This document shows positions 9,572-19,431 of a stretch of 64,000 nucleotides of DNA, in pieces; position 1 is the stretch's first letter; each line of letters begins with the position of its first letter. The position numbers and the translations under genes are program-made. The stretch is from assembly GCF_000764535.1 (NCBI RefSeq), contig NZ_CP009571.1:2785001-2849000 (forward strand). Reading direction: 5' to 3'. Below the pieces are notes generated by a model. It was not told the origin of the DNA and did not search any database. It saw nothing but the letters and a program-made list of their open reading frames with translations. This stretch comes from Sphingomonas taxi (lineage in GTDB: Bacteria; Pseudomonadota; Alphaproteobacteria; Sphingomonadales; Sphingomonadaceae).

Positions 9572-9744
9572 GGCCAAGGCGGCACGTCAAGGCTTCAAAC
9601 GGACGGATCGGGCGCGCGGGCAAGTCCGACCCCGCCATCGATCCCGAATCGGCACGATCCCGATCCGCTCGCCGTCCGAAATCCGAACCTACAGCCGGGC
9701 TCGACCGCGGCGGAACGGCTTGCGAATTCACGAACGGCCTCATA

Positions 9745-9758
9745 TGGTAGCGCTATCC
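9745..9758. promoter_or_regulatory. xyl-box-like operator 4 (TGGTAGCGCTATCC)
   Basis: Fourth dyad, 61 bases upstream of the GH43-xylB-xylA operon. The 308-bp divergent region 9512-9819 holds this site and operator 3, about 190 bp apart, which could allow looping. Nothing else was recognised in the region. Confidence 0.7.
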
Positions 9759-9819
9759 CGCATTCGCGGCATCGCTCCAGGCCTCGTCAGAAGGCCGTCA
9801 CTAGGAAGGATCATCGGCC

Positions 9820-10917
9820 ATGAGGCTTCGTCTCGCCCTCTGCCTGACCGCCGCCACGCTCGGCGCCACCGCCACGCTCGCGCTCGCGCAGGTCGCCAAG
9901 CCCGCGCCCGCCGCCGAGCCGCGCAGCCCCGAGGGCAAGCGCTATCTCAGCCAGCCGCTCGTCAAGAACCTCTATTTCGCCGACCCTTCGGCGCACGTCT
10001 TCAACGGCAAGCTCTACGTCTACCCGAGCCACGACGTCGACGCCGGCATCCCCGACGACGATCTCGGCACGCAATATGCGATGCACGACTATCGCGTGCT
10101 CAGCATGGATCGCATCGGCGGCCCGGTGACGGTGCATCCGGTGGCGATCGACGTGAAGGATATCCCCTGGGCCTCCAAGCAGACCTGGGCGCCCGACGCC
10201 GCCTATAAGAACGGCACCTATTATCTCTACATGCCCGCGCGCGACAAACAGGGCGTGTTCCGCATCGGCGTCGCCACGTCGAAGTCGCCGACCGGCCCGT
10301 TCAAGGCCGAGGCCGCGCCGATCAAGGGCAGCTTCTCGATCGATCCCGCGGTGTTCACCGACGCCGACGGCCAGAGCTACATGTATTTCGGCGGCATCTG
10401 GGGCGGCCAGCTTCAGCGCTGGACCACCGGCCGTTTCGATCCGAACGCCGGCGACACCGACATGAAGCAGGACGACAAGCCCGCTTTGTCGCCCAAGATG
10501 GCGCGCCTGTCGGCCGACATGAAGCAGTTCGCCGAGCCGCCGCGCGATGTCGTCATCACCGACGAGGCCGGCAAGCCGGTGCTCGGCGGCGACCACAACC
10601 GCCGCTTCTTCGAGGCGTCGTGGGTGTTCAAGCGCGGCGGCAAATATTATTTCACCTATTCGACCGGCGACACCCATTTCCTCAATTATGCGGTCGGCAC
10701 CACGCCCTACGGTCCGTTCCGCTATACCGGCCATATCCTGTCGCCGGTGCAGGGCTGGACGTCGCATCACTCGATCGTCGAGTTCAAGGGCAAGTGGTGG
10801 CTGTTCTATCACGACACGCAATTGTCGAATAAGAACTACCTGCGCTCGGCCAAGGTCGCCGAACTGACCTTCAATCCGGACGGCACGATCGTGCAGCTCG
10901 ACCCCTTCAAGAACTGA
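9820..10917 (+). CDS. Secreted single-domain GH43 beta-xylosidase/arabinofuranosidase
   Basis: 365 residues, with a signal peptide (1-23, ATLALAQ). GH43 carboxylates are D55 (YFADPSAH), D175 (SFSIDPAVF) and E265 (RFFEASWVF). There is no extra C-terminal domain, unlike the 4558 enzyme, and the long insert between D175 and E265 sets it apart from the other two GH43 proteins here. It should act on short arabinoxylo-oligosaccharides. It heads an operon with xylB (eight-base gap) and xylA, so it links final oligosaccharide cleavage with xylose catabolism. Confidence 0.9.
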   Translation: MRLRLALCLTAATLGATATLALAQVAKPAPAAEPRSPEGKRYLSQPLVKNLYFADPSAHVFNGKLYVYPSHDVDAGIPDDDLGTQYAMHDYRVLSMDRIGGPVTVHPVAIDVKDIPWASKQTWAPDAAYKNGTYYLYMPARDKQGVFRIGVATSKSPTGPFKAEAAPIKGSFSIDPAVFTDADGQSYMYFGGIWGGQLQRWTTGRFDPNAGDTDMKQDDKPALSPKMARLSADMKQFAEPPRDVVITDEAGKPVLGGDHNRRFFEASWVFKRGGKYYFTYSTGDTHFLNYAVGTTPYGPFRYTGHILSPVQGWTSHHSIVEFKGKWWLFYHDTQLSNKNYLRSAKVAELTFNPDGTIVQLDPFKN

Positions 10918-10925
10918 GCAGCGGC

Positions 10926-12368
10926 ATGTTTCTCGGCATCGATATCGGCACCTCCGGGGTCAAGGCGGTCGTCCTCGACACCCACGGCAGCGTCGTCGGA
11001 CAGGGCACCGCCGCGCTGACCGTGCAGCGGCCGCAGCCGCTCTGGTCGGAACAGGACCCCGAAGCCTGGTGGCAGGCGACGACCGCGGCGGTGCAGGCGA
11101 TCGATCCCGAGGTGCGCCGCGCGGTACGCGGCATCGGCCTCGCCGGTCAGATGCACGGCGCGACGCTGCTCGGCGCCGACGACCGGCCGCTGCGCCCGGC
11201 GATCCTGTGGAACGACGGCCGCTCGCACGCCGAATGCGTCGAGCTGGAAGCGGCGGTGCCCGAATTGCACGACATCGCCGGCAATCTGGCGATGCCGGGC
11301 TTCACCGCGCCCAAGCTGCAATGGGTCCGCCATCACGAGCCGGAGGTGTTCGCGCAGATCGCCACCGTGCTGCTGCCCAAGGACTATGTCCGGCTGCAGA
11401 TGACCGGCGAGAAGCTCTCAGATATGTCCGACTCGGCGGGAACGTTGTGGCTCGACGTCGCCGGCCGGCGCTGGAGCGACACGTTGCTCGCCGCCACCGG
11501 CCTCACCGAAGCGCAGATGCCCGCGCTGGTCGAGGGCAGCGCCACCGCCGGCCGCCTGCGTCCCGACGTCGCCGAACTCTGGGGCATGGGCAGCGTGCCG
11601 GTCGCCGGCGGCGGCGGCGACAATGCCGCGGGTGCGGCAGGCGTCGGCGCGGTGCGCGACGGCGATGCGTTGCTGTCGCTCGGTACCTCGGGCGTGATCT
11701 TCGTCGCCACTGATCGCTTCCGCCCCAATGTCGCGGGTGCGGTCCATGCCTTCTGCCACTGCCTGCCCGATATGTGGCACCAGATGGCGGTTCACCTATC
11801 CGCCGCCTCGTGTATCGACTGGGTCGCCAGGATCACCGGCGCGGCGGGCGCCGCGGACCTGTTCGCGCGCGCCGAGCGCGCCGGACCGGGTGCCGGGCCG
11901 GAGCTGTTCCTCCCCTATCTCTCCGGCGAACGCACCCCCCATAATGACGCGCAGGTCCGCGGCGCCTTCCTCCGGCTCGACAACGACACCGGTCCCGACC
12001 GGCTGGCGCAGGCGGTGCTCGAGGGCGTCGGCTTCGCGCTCGCCGACGGCATCCGCGTGCTGCGCGACGCCGGCACGACGATCGAGCGCCTGTCGGTAAT
12101 CGGCGGCGGTGCGCGCTCGCGCTATTGGGGCGAAACGCTCGCCGCGACGATGGACGTCGAGCTCGTCTACCTGCAAGGCGGCGAGGTCGGCCCGGCGCTC
12201 GGCGCCGCGCGCCTCGCCCAGCTCACGGTCGACGGCGGCAGCCCCGCCGACGTCTGTCAGGCACCCCCCGTGTCCCATGTGATCACCCCCGATCCGGCGC
12301 TCGTCGAGCGCCTCGCTCCCAAGGGCGCCGCCTTCCGCGATGCCTATCCCCGCATAAGGACCCTCTGA
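10926..12368 (+). CDS. xylB: Xylulokinase
   Basis: 480 residues of the FGGY kinase family, the usual length. The phosphate-binding loop [13 protein letters not shown] lies at 4-16; [12 protein letters not shown] near 73 and LWNDGRS are xylulokinase signatures; the C-terminal FGGY half has GERTPHND and GGGARS. It phosphorylates D-xylulose to xylulose 5-phosphate in the cytoplasm. It overlaps the xylA ATG (TGATG), so the two are translationally coupled. Confidence 0.95.
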   Translation: MFLGIDIGTSGVKAVVLDTHGSVVGQGTAALTVQRPQPLWSEQDPEAWWQATTAAVQAIDPEVRRAVRGIGLAGQMHGATLLGADDRPLRPAILWNDGRSHAECVELEAAVPELHDIAGNLAMPGFTAPKLQWVRHHEPEVFAQIATVLLPKDYVRLQMTGEKLSDMSDSAGTLWLDVAGRRWSDTLLAATGLTEAQMPALVEGSATAGRLRPDVAELWGMGSVPVAGGGGDNAAGAAGVGAVRDGDALLSLGTSGVIFVATDRFRPNVAGAVHAFCHCLPDMWHQMAVHLSAASCIDWVARITGAAGAADLFARAERAGPGAGPELFLPYLSGERTPHNDAQVRGAFLRLDNDTGPDRLAQAVLEGVGFALADGIRVLRDAGTTIERLSVIGGGARSRYWGETLAATMDVELVYLQGGEVGPALGAARLAQLTVDGGSPADVCQAPPVSHVITPDPALVERLAPKGAAFRDAYPRIRTL

Positions 12369-13675
12369 TGGCTGACTTTTTCGCCGACATCCCGCAGATT
12401 CGCTACGAAGGACCGGATAGCGACAACGAACTCGCCTACCGTTTCTACGACAAGAATCGCGTCGTGCTCGGCAAGACGATGGAAGAGCATCTGCGCTTCG
12501 CCGCCTGCTTCTGGCACACCTTCTGCTGGCCCGGCTCCGACGTGTTCGGCGGCGGCACCTTCAACCGCCCGTGGCACCGTGGCGCCAACGACAGCGCCGC
12601 GGCGGCCGAGAAGCGTGAGGTCGCGTTCGACTTCTTCCAGAAGCTCGACGTGCCCTTCTACTGCTTCCACGACGTCGACGTGATGGCCGATGCCGCCAAC
12701 GTTACCGAGCATCGCCGCTATTTCGCGGAAGCCGTCGACCACCTCGAAAAGCTCCAGGCCTCGTCGGGCCGCAAGCTGCTGTGGGGCACCGCCAATCTGT
12801 TCAGCCACCCGCGCTTCGCCGCCGGCGGCGCGACCAACCCTGATCCCGAAGTCTATGCCTTCGGTGCGATGCAGGTCCGCGACGCGCTCGAGGCGACGCA
12901 TCGCCTCGGCGGCCAGAATTACGTCCTCTGGGGCGGTCGCGAGGGCTATGAGACGCTGCTCAACACCGACATGAAGCGCGAGCTGGACAATTTCGGCCGC
13001 TTCCTCAGCCTCGTCGTCGAGCACAAGCACAAGATCGGCTTCACCGGCACGATCCTGATCGAACCGAAGCCGCACGAGCCGACCAAGCACCAGTATGACT
13101 TCGACACCGCGACGGTGTACGGCTTCCTCAAGCGCTACGGCCTCGAGAACGAGGTGCGTGTCAACATCGAGGCGAACCATGCCACGCTGTCGGGCCACAC
13201 CTTCGAGCATGAGATCGCCACCGCCAGCGCGCTTGGCATCTTCGGCTCGATCGACGCCAACCGCGGCGATCCGCAGAACGGCTGGGACACCGACCAATTC
13301 CCCAATTCGGTCGAGGAACTGACGCTGGCGATGGTCGAGATCCTGCGCGCGGGCGGCTTCACCACCGGCGGCTTCAACTTCGACGCCAAGGTGCGCCGTC
13401 AGTCGATCGACGCGATCGACCTGTTCCACGGCCATGTCGGCGGCATCGACGTCGTTGCCAAGGGCCTGCTCAACGCCGCCGCGCTGATCGAGGACGGTCG
13501 TCTCGACGCCGCCAAGACCGAGCGTTACGCGGGCTGGACGGGCGAGTTCGGCGGCAAGATCGCCGACCTCGACCTCGCCGGCATCGCCGATCTCGCGATC
13601 GCGCAGAACATCGATCCGCAGCCGCGCTCGGGCGGCCAGGAGCGGCTCGAGAACCTCATCAACCGTTTCCTCTAA
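12368..13675 (+). CDS. xylA: Xylose isomerase
   Basis: 435 residues, of the long (class II) xylose isomerase type. H101 and D104 in FHDVDVM match the catalytic His-Asp numbering of class II enzymes. [14 protein letters not shown] and [16 protein letters not shown] carry metal ligands. It converts D-xylose to D-xylulose with divalent metal. It is the last gene of the GH43-xylB-xylA operon and is followed by a hairpin. It shares the operator regulon with a pentonate dehydratase, so isomerase and dehydratase routes may operate together. Confidence 0.97.
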   Translation: MADFFADIPQIRYEGPDSDNELAYRFYDKNRVVLGKTMEEHLRFAACFWHTFCWPGSDVFGGGTFNRPWHRGANDSAAAAEKREVAFDFFQKLDVPFYCFHDVDVMADAANVTEHRRYFAEAVDHLEKLQASSGRKLLWGTANLFSHPRFAAGGATNPDPEVYAFGAMQVRDALEATHRLGGQNYVLWGGREGYETLLNTDMKRELDNFGRFLSLVVEHKHKIGFTGTILIEPKPHEPTKHQYDFDTATVYGFLKRYGLENEVRVNIEANHATLSGHTFEHEIATASALGIFGSIDANRGDPQNGWDTDQFPNSVEELTLAMVEILRAGGFTTGGFNFDAKVRRQSIDAIDLFHGHVGGIDVVAKGLLNAAALIEDGRLDAAKTERYAGWTGEFGGKIADLDLAGIADLAIAQNIDPQPRSGGQERLENLINRFL

Positions 13676-13684
13676 GCCGCGCGT

Positions 13685-13708
13685 GTCCGGCCCCGCACGG
13701 GGCCGGAC
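13685..13708 (+). terminator. Hairpin after xylA
   Basis: A perfect 10-bp stem (GTCCGGCCCC with its complement) around GCAC, nine bases after the xylA stop. No T-tract follows, so it may stabilise the transcript end or attenuate rather than fully terminate. The esterase genes downstream have no operator of their own. Confidence 0.55.
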
Positions 13709-13772
13709 GCCTCCCCGGCCTGGCCGGGACCCCGGAACGTCGAACACGGCGACCGGACACATTGGGAGAGTG

Positions 13773-14663
13773 ATGATGCGCCGAGCCTTTGCCTTGGCGG
13801 TCCTGCTGGCGGCGGCACCGTTGCCCGCGCAGGATCCGGCCCCGCAACAACCGCCCAGTTACACCGCGATCAAGCTGTGGCCCGACGGCGCCCCCGGATC
13901 GCGCGCGCGCCGGCAGGAGGCCGAGGTCGCCCGCGTCTATTGGGTGCGCAACATCCACGATCCCTCGCTGATCGCCTTCCCGGCCGATCCCGCGCACCGC
14001 AACGGCGCCGCGATCGTCATCATGCCCGGCGGCGGTCACAAATTGCTCGTCTGGACCAACGAGGGCACCAAGGTCGCCACCGCGCTCAACCGCATGGGCA
14101 TCACGGCCTTCGTTCTCAAATACCGGCTCGCGAACGAGCCCGGCTCGAAATATTCGGTCGAGGGCGACGCCGCCGACGATGCGCGCCGCGCGATGCGCTG
14201 GGTGCGCGCGCATGCCGCCGATTACGGCATCGACCCCGCCCGCGTCGGCGCGATGGGCTTTTCCGCCGGTGGCGAACTGGTCTCGCAGATCGCCGACAAT
14301 CCCGAACCTGCTGGCCGCCCCGCGGTGGATGCGATCGACCGCCTGCCCGCGCGTCCCGATTTCCAGGTGCTCGTCTTCCCCGGCCCGCGCGGCATCCCCG
14401 CCAAGGCGATCGCCGGCGCGCCGCCCGCCTTCATCGTCGCGGGCAGCCGCGACGCCTGCTGCGCGCCGCCCTCGGTCGCGCTCTACGAGCAATTGCGCAA
14501 GGCGGGCGTGTCGGCGGAATTGCATATGTACGCCGACAGCGATCACGCCTTCAACCTCGACGAATCGAACCGGATCTCGATCCTGCACTGGCCCGACCGG
14601 CTCGACGACTGGCTGGCGGACAGCGGCTGGCTGTCGCCGCGACCACACGCCGGCGGCAAATGA
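13773..14663 (+). CDS. Secreted alpha/beta-hydrolase, carbohydrate esterase-like (1)
   Basis: 296 residues with a short signal peptide (1-20). The oxyanion loop is MPGGGHKLLVW near 84, the nucleophile is S164 in GFSAGGE, and the acid/base candidates are D in AGSRDACC and H in SDHAFNLD. This pattern is common in BD-FAE/acetyl-xylan-esterase-like hydrolases of polysaccharide loci. It likely removes acetyl groups from xylan or its oligomers (inference from location). GGGAGAG precedes two adjacent ATGs; 13776 has the better spacing. It is 34 bases upstream of a paralogue. Confidence 0.75.
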   Translation: MMRRAFALAVLLAAAPLPAQDPAPQQPPSYTAIKLWPDGAPGSRARRQEAEVARVYWVRNIHDPSLIAFPADPAHRNGAAIVIMPGGGHKLLVWTNEGTKVATALNRMGITAFVLKYRLANEPGSKYSVEGDAADDARRAMRWVRAHAADYGIDPARVGAMGFSAGGELVSQIADNPEPAGRPAVDAIDRLPARPDFQVLVFPGPRGIPAKAIAGAPPAFIVAGSRDACCAPPSVALYEQLRKAGVSAELHMYADSDHAFNLDESNRISILHWPDRLDDWLADSGWLSPRPHAGGK

Positions 14664-14697
14664 CCCATAGCGACACCGATCATCAGGGAGAGCGAAC

Positions 14698-15651
14698 ATG
14701 AGACACCATATCCACGCCGCCGCGATCGCCCATCTGCTGCGGCCGATCGGGGCCGGCATCCTCGCCGCCGCCACGCTGGCCGCGCCCGTTCAGGCGCAGA
14801 ACGACAAGATGGTGCCGATCCCCACCCCGGCACAGCCGGGCGCGATCACGCTCGATACCGGCAAGCTGCCCGGCGCGACCGCACCGGAGGCCTGGCACAG
14901 CCAATATGGCAGCGTCTTCACCCGCAACGTCACCGTCGCGACGCTGACCCCCTTCCTGCCCGATCCCGCCAGGGCGACCGGTGCGGCGGTCATCGTCGCG
15001 CCGGGCGGCGGCTTCCGCACGCTGTCGATGGAGAATGAGGGCTGGGACGTCGCCCGCGCGCTCGCCGCCAAGGGCGTCGCCGCCTTCGTGCTCAAATACC
15101 GGCTCAACCCGACGCCCGCCGACATGCCCGGCTTCGAACGGTCGATGGCCGAGATCTTCGCGCCCGGCGCCCGCCCGCCGCGTCCGCGCGCCGATGCGAT
15201 GGCCGCCGGCCTCGCCCCGCAGATCGCCGACGCGCGTGCCGCCTTCGCCCTGGTCCGCAAGCGCGCCGCCGAATGGCACGTCGACGCCGACCGGATCGGC
15301 ATGATCGGCTTCTCCGCCGGCGCGATGCTGACGATGGCGACGACGCTGACCGGCGGCGATGCCAGGCCTGCCTTCATCGGCAACATCTATGGCCCGCTAA
15401 CGGCGGTCACCGTGCCCGCCGACGCGCCGCCGATGTTCGTCGCGCTCGCCGCCGACGATCCGTTCTTCGCCAATAACGGCTTCGGCCTGATCGACAGCTG
15501 GCGCACCGCCAAGCGCCCGGTCGAATTCCACCTGTTCGAACAGGGCGGCCATGGCTTCGGCATGTACCCGAAACCGACGACCAGCACCGGCTGGTTCGAG
15601 GAATTAACCCGCTGGCTCGACATGCATGGCCTGCTGAAGCGTCGCGGCTGA
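14698..15651 (+). CDS. Secreted alpha/beta-hydrolase, carbohydrate esterase-like (2)
   Basis: 317 residues with a signal peptide to about residue 34 (AAPVQAQ). The fold markers are APGGGFRTLSMENEGWDVA near 101, S206 in GFSAGAM, and a C-terminal H in EQGGHGFGMYP. It is a clear paralogue of the preceding gene (same oxyanion loop and FVLKYRL block), with an extra insert around residues 138-175. The two may act on acetyl and other esters of xylan. GGGAGAG lies six bases before the ATG. Confidence 0.78.
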   Translation: MRHHIHAAAIAHLLRPIGAGILAAATLAAPVQAQNDKMVPIPTPAQPGAITLDTGKLPGATAPEAWHSQYGSVFTRNVTVATLTPFLPDPARATGAAVIVAPGGGFRTLSMENEGWDVARALAAKGVAAFVLKYRLNPTPADMPGFERSMAEIFAPGARPPRPRADAMAAGLAPQIADARAAFALVRKRAAEWHVDADRIGMIGFSAGAMLTMATTLTGGDARPAFIGNIYGPLTAVTVPADAPPMFVALAADDPFFANNGFGLIDSWRTAKRPVEFHLFEQGGHGFGMYPKPTTSTGWFEELTRWLDMHGLLKRRG

Positions 15652-15703
15652 TCCGCCCGCCCGCCGGTGGACGCGCGCCGCCGGCGGACGTAGGGCGCGC
15701 ATC

Positions 15704-16072
15704 ATGGTTGGTTTCTCGCAGGCGCGCGTCGCGCCGATCGCACGCTTGCTGTTCTGGGCTGCTCTCCTCTTCGCCTTGGTCATGGCGCTGTCGCCGCGCC
15801 CGCCGATCACCGTCGAGGTCATGGACAAATGGCAGCATATGACCGCGTTCGGCGCGCTCACCGTGCTCGCCTGCGCCGCCTGGCCGCACGCGTCGCTGGT
15901 CCGCATCGCCGAACGGCTGAGCTTTCTCGGCGCGATGATCGAGCTGGTCCAGTCGATCCCGGCGCTGCACCGCGACTGCGACATCATGGACTGGGTCGCC
16001 GACACCGCGATCATCGTCGGCGTCGTCCTGGTGGTGGCCGCCGCGCGAACCGGCCGCCCGCGCCGGCTGTGA
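15704..16072 (+). CDS. VanZ-like small membrane protein
   Basis: 122 residues with hydrophobic segments near 13-29, 45-60 and 100-115. The DKWQHMTAFGALT motif at about 41-53, followed by ELVQSI and CDIMDWVADT, is the VanZ-family pattern, which usually reads DK.xHxxxF then E..Q. Role unknown in most bacteria. It sits alone between the esterase and the tRNA. Confidence 0.65.
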   Translation: MVGFSQARVAPIARLLFWAALLFALVMALSPRPPITVEVMDKWQHMTAFGALTVLACAAWPHASLVRIAERLSFLGAMIELVQSIPALHRDCDIMDWVADTAIIVGVVLVVAAARTGRPRRL

Positions 16073-16098
16073 GCGGACGCCGCCGCCGGCACTATCGA

Positions 16099-16174
16099 TG
16101 GTGGGTCCGCCGGGGCTCGAACCCGGGACCTCTCGATTAAAAGTCGCTTGCTCTACCGACTGAGCTACGGACCC
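16099..16174 (-). tRNA. tRNA-Lys (anticodon TTT)
   Basis: A 76-nt cloverleaf with encoded CCA. The acceptor stem is GGGTCCG/CGGACCC, the D-stem GCTC/GAGC, the anticodon loop CTTTTAA and the T-arm CCGGG-TTCGAGC-CCCGG. The upper anticodon stem has two consecutive non-Watson-Crick pairs (A27-G43, G28-A42); the lower three pairs are normal. Confidence 0.93.
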
Positions 16175-16194
16175 CCGCCATCGATCCGGGGCAC

Positions 16195-16671
16195 CTAGGG
16201 GCGGGGACGCGGTCGGTCAACTGCATGTGCCAATTGTCGAACACTTCGCGCCTGCGGCGGCACGCGCCAGCCCGGCGCGATCCGCGCGAGCGGCCCCAGC
16301 ACGAAGCCGCGCGCGGATAGCGCCGCATGCGGCACGGTCAGCCGCGGATCGCGCCAGCTGCCGCCCGACCAGAGCAGGATATCGAGGTCGATCACCCGCG
16401 CCCCCCAGCGCCGCCCGCGCCGCCGGCCGAACGCCGCCTCGATCCCCTTGAGCCGCGCAAGCAGCACCGGCGGGGTCTCGTCGCTGCCGATCAGGATCGC
16501 GGCATTGGCGAAGCGGCGGATCGACGGCCCGAGCGGCGCCGAGCCGATCACCGGCGACGCCGCGACCAGCCCGCCGATCGCCGCGATCGCCGCGCGCACC
16601 TCGTCGGCGGGGCCGCCGTGTCGCCCGCGCCGGTTCGATCCGATCCCGATCGCATAGATTGCCGTCGCCAT
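16195..16671 (-). CDS. folK: 2-amino-4-hydroxy-6-hydroxymethyldihydropteridine pyrophosphokinase
   Basis: 158 residues, the normal HPPK length. The N-terminus IYAIGIGSNRRG and the signature RWGARVIDLDILLW (pyrophosphate/Mg site) are clear, as are the P..L.RR.FANAAI block and VPHAALSARGFVL. It transfers pyrophosphate to the pterin in folate synthesis. It ends 20 bases before the tRNA gene on the same strand and is divergent from the uracil-DNA glycosylase gene. Confidence 0.92.
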   Translation of the reverse strand: MATAIYAIGIGSNRRGRHGGPADEVRAAIAAIGGLVAASPVIGSAPLGPSIRRFANAAILIGSDETPPVLLARLKGIEAAFGRRRGRRWGARVIDLDILLWSGGSWRDPRLTVPHAALSARGFVLGPLARIAPGWRVPPQARSVRQLAHAVDRPRPRP

Positions 16672-16693
16672 CCCGGGGCTTTAGGCGAAAGCG

Positions 16694-17379
16694 ATGACCT
16701 TCGATACGCTCGCGCCCGACATCGCCACCGACCTGCCCGTCCCCGATCCGCTCGCCGCGGTCGAGCCGCCGCACGACTGCCCGCGCTGCCCGCGGCTCGT
16801 CGCCGCGCGGGAAGCGCTGCGGCTGGACAACCCGACCTGGTGGAACGCCCCCGTCCCCGCCTTCGGCGATCCCGAGGCATGGCTGGCGATCGTCGGCCTC
16901 GCGCCGGGGCTGCACGGCGCCAACCGCACCGGGCGGGCGTTCACCGGCGACCATTCGGGCGCGTTGCTGTTCGCGACGCTGGGCAAGCTCGGCCTCGCCA
17001 CCGGCACCTTCGCCAATCGCGTCACCGACGATCTGGCGCTGACCGGCGCGATCGTCGTCAATGCGGTCAAATGCCTGCCGCCCGCCAACAAGCCGACGCC
17101 GGAGGAGATCCGCACCTGCCGCCCGTTCCTCGACGGCGAGATCGCGGCGCTGCCCAACGTGCGCATCGTCGTCGCGCTCGGTCAGATCGCGCATCAGTCG
17201 GCGGTCAAGGTGATGGGCGGACGCCTGCCCAAGGCCAATTTCGCGCACGGCGCCGAGCATCGCATGCCTGACGGTCGCATCCTGCTCGATAGCTATCACC
17301 CCTCGCGCTACAACCAGAACACCGGCCGGATCGACGAAGCGATGTTCGAATCGGTGTTCGCCCGCGCGGTGGCGCTCCG

Positions 17380-17392
<13 letters not shown>
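16694..17392 (+). CDS. Family 5 (type b) uracil-DNA glycosylase
   Basis: 232 residues. Motif A GLAPGLHGANRTGRAFTGD is specific to family 5 UDG, which lacks the usual catalytic Asp or Asn. C29 and C32 (CPRCP), plus C in NAVKCLPP and RTCRPF, are the [4Fe-4S] ligands; the C-terminal SYHPSRYN is the second active-site motif. It removes uracil and some oxidised or deaminated bases from DNA. It overlaps the 3' end of the convergent aguB by 13 bases. Confidence 0.9.
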
Positions 17393-18240
<848 letters not shown>

Positions 18241-18310
18241 GCGCGCCACATAAGGGGCGGGAGGTGAGTCGTCACCCCCGCGTGTGGCGCGGGTGCTCAC
18301 CCCCTCCACA

Positions 18311-18419
18311 CGTCACCCCGGACTCGTTCCGGGGTCCACCCATCCGCATGCATGCGGCTGGAGCGTCGGACCGTGCCCCCCGCCGCTGGGTAGACCCCGG
18401 AACAAGTCCGGGGTGACGG
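18311..18419. repeat. Inverted pair of GTCACCCCGGA-type dyads (REP type A)
   Basis: Two copies in opposite orientation (18312-18340 and 18389-18419), each itself a hairpin of CCCCGGA/TCCGGGG, fill most of the 216-bp aguA-aguB gap. The type recurs near 27,129, 27,374 and 59,175. Confidence 0.85.
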
Positions 18420-18456
18420 AGTGGGTGGATCGAAGGTCACCCACCCCGATTCGCGA

Positions 18457-19431
18457 TCACGCCCCCGCCGGGATCTGCTGGCTGATGCAATGGAAGCTGC
18501 CGCCGCCGGTCAGGATATGGTCGGCGCGCAGCCCCACCGCCTCGCGATCGGCGAACAGCGCCTGTACCGCGCGCACCGCGGCCTCGTCATTCTCCGCACC
18601 GTACAGCGGCACCACCACCGCGGCATTGCCGATGTAGAAGTTCATATAGCTCGCCGGCACGACCTCCTCGTCGCGCAGCACGCGGCCCGGCGACGGGATC
18701 GTCACCACCTCCAGCCCCGCGGCCCGTGCATCGCGCAACGCATGCTGGTAGACCTGCCAATTGGGGTCGTTCTCCGCCGCTTCCGGCAGCGCCAGTTTCC
18801 CCTCGCCGACGAAGCGGGCGAGATTGTCGACATGGCCGTCGGTATGGTCGTTGAGCAGCCCGTCGCCCAGCCACACCACCTTGGTCAGCCCGAGGTCGTC
18901 GCGCAGCCGCGCCTCGATCTGCGCCTTGTCGAGCGTCGGGTTGCGGTTGGGGTTGAGCAGACATTGCTCGGTCGTCACCACGACGCCGGTGCCGTCGCCG
19001 TCGATCGCGCCGCCCTCGAGCACCCAATTGCAGTAACCGACGCGGCGACCGCGCTGCTTGGCGAGGCGCAGGCCGATCGTATCGTCGCCGGGTAGATCGT
19101 ATTTGCCGCCCCAGCCGTTGAAGCCGAAGTCGCAGGCCTCGCCATTACCGAGCAGGATCGGACCCGTATCGCGCAGCCAGATGTCGCCGAACGGCTCGAC
19201 CACCACCTCGGCGAACGGCGCCATCGTCCGCGCCGCCGCGCCCGCCTCGGCATCGGCGGCGACGAGGATCACCGTCTCGCCGCGGCCCTCGGCATGCACC
19301 GCACGGGCAAAGGCGGCGACTTCGGCGCGGGCCGGATCGAGATCCTCCTCCCACAATTCGGGATGGCTCGGAAAGCCGATCCATACGGCGTCATGCGGTG
19401 CCCATTCGGCGGGCGGCGGAACGACGGTCAC
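18457..19431 (-). CDS. aguA: Agmatine deiminase
   Basis: 324 residues, slightly shorter than the family's usual 340-370. Typical motifs are WPSxP-like WIGFPSHPELW, FGDIWLRDTGP, NGWGGKYDLPGDD, LEGGAIDGDGTG, NDHTDGHVDN and the C-terminal GGGSFHCISQQIPAG, whose Cys is the nucleophile. It converts agmatine to N-carbamoylputrescine, the AguB substrate. A GTG start overlaps the peptidase stop (GTGA) and follows GGGAGCC, so it is translationally coupled to that gene. Confidence 0.94.
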   Translation of the reverse strand: MTVVPPPAEWAPHDAVWIGFPSHPELWEEDLDPARAEVAAFARAVHAEGRGETVILVAADAEAGAAARTMAPFAEVVVEPFGDIWLRDTGPILLGNGEACDFGFNGWGGKYDLPGDDTIGLRLAKQRGRRVGYCNWVLEGGAIDGDGTGVVVTTEQCLLNPNRNPTLDKAQIEARLRDDLGLTKVVWLGDGLLNDHTDGHVDNLARFVGEGKLALPEAAENDPNWQVYQHALRDARAAGLEVVTIPSPGRVLRDEEVVPASYMNFYIGNAAVVVPLYGAENDEAAVRAVQALFADREAVGLRADHILTGGGSFHCISQQIPAGA

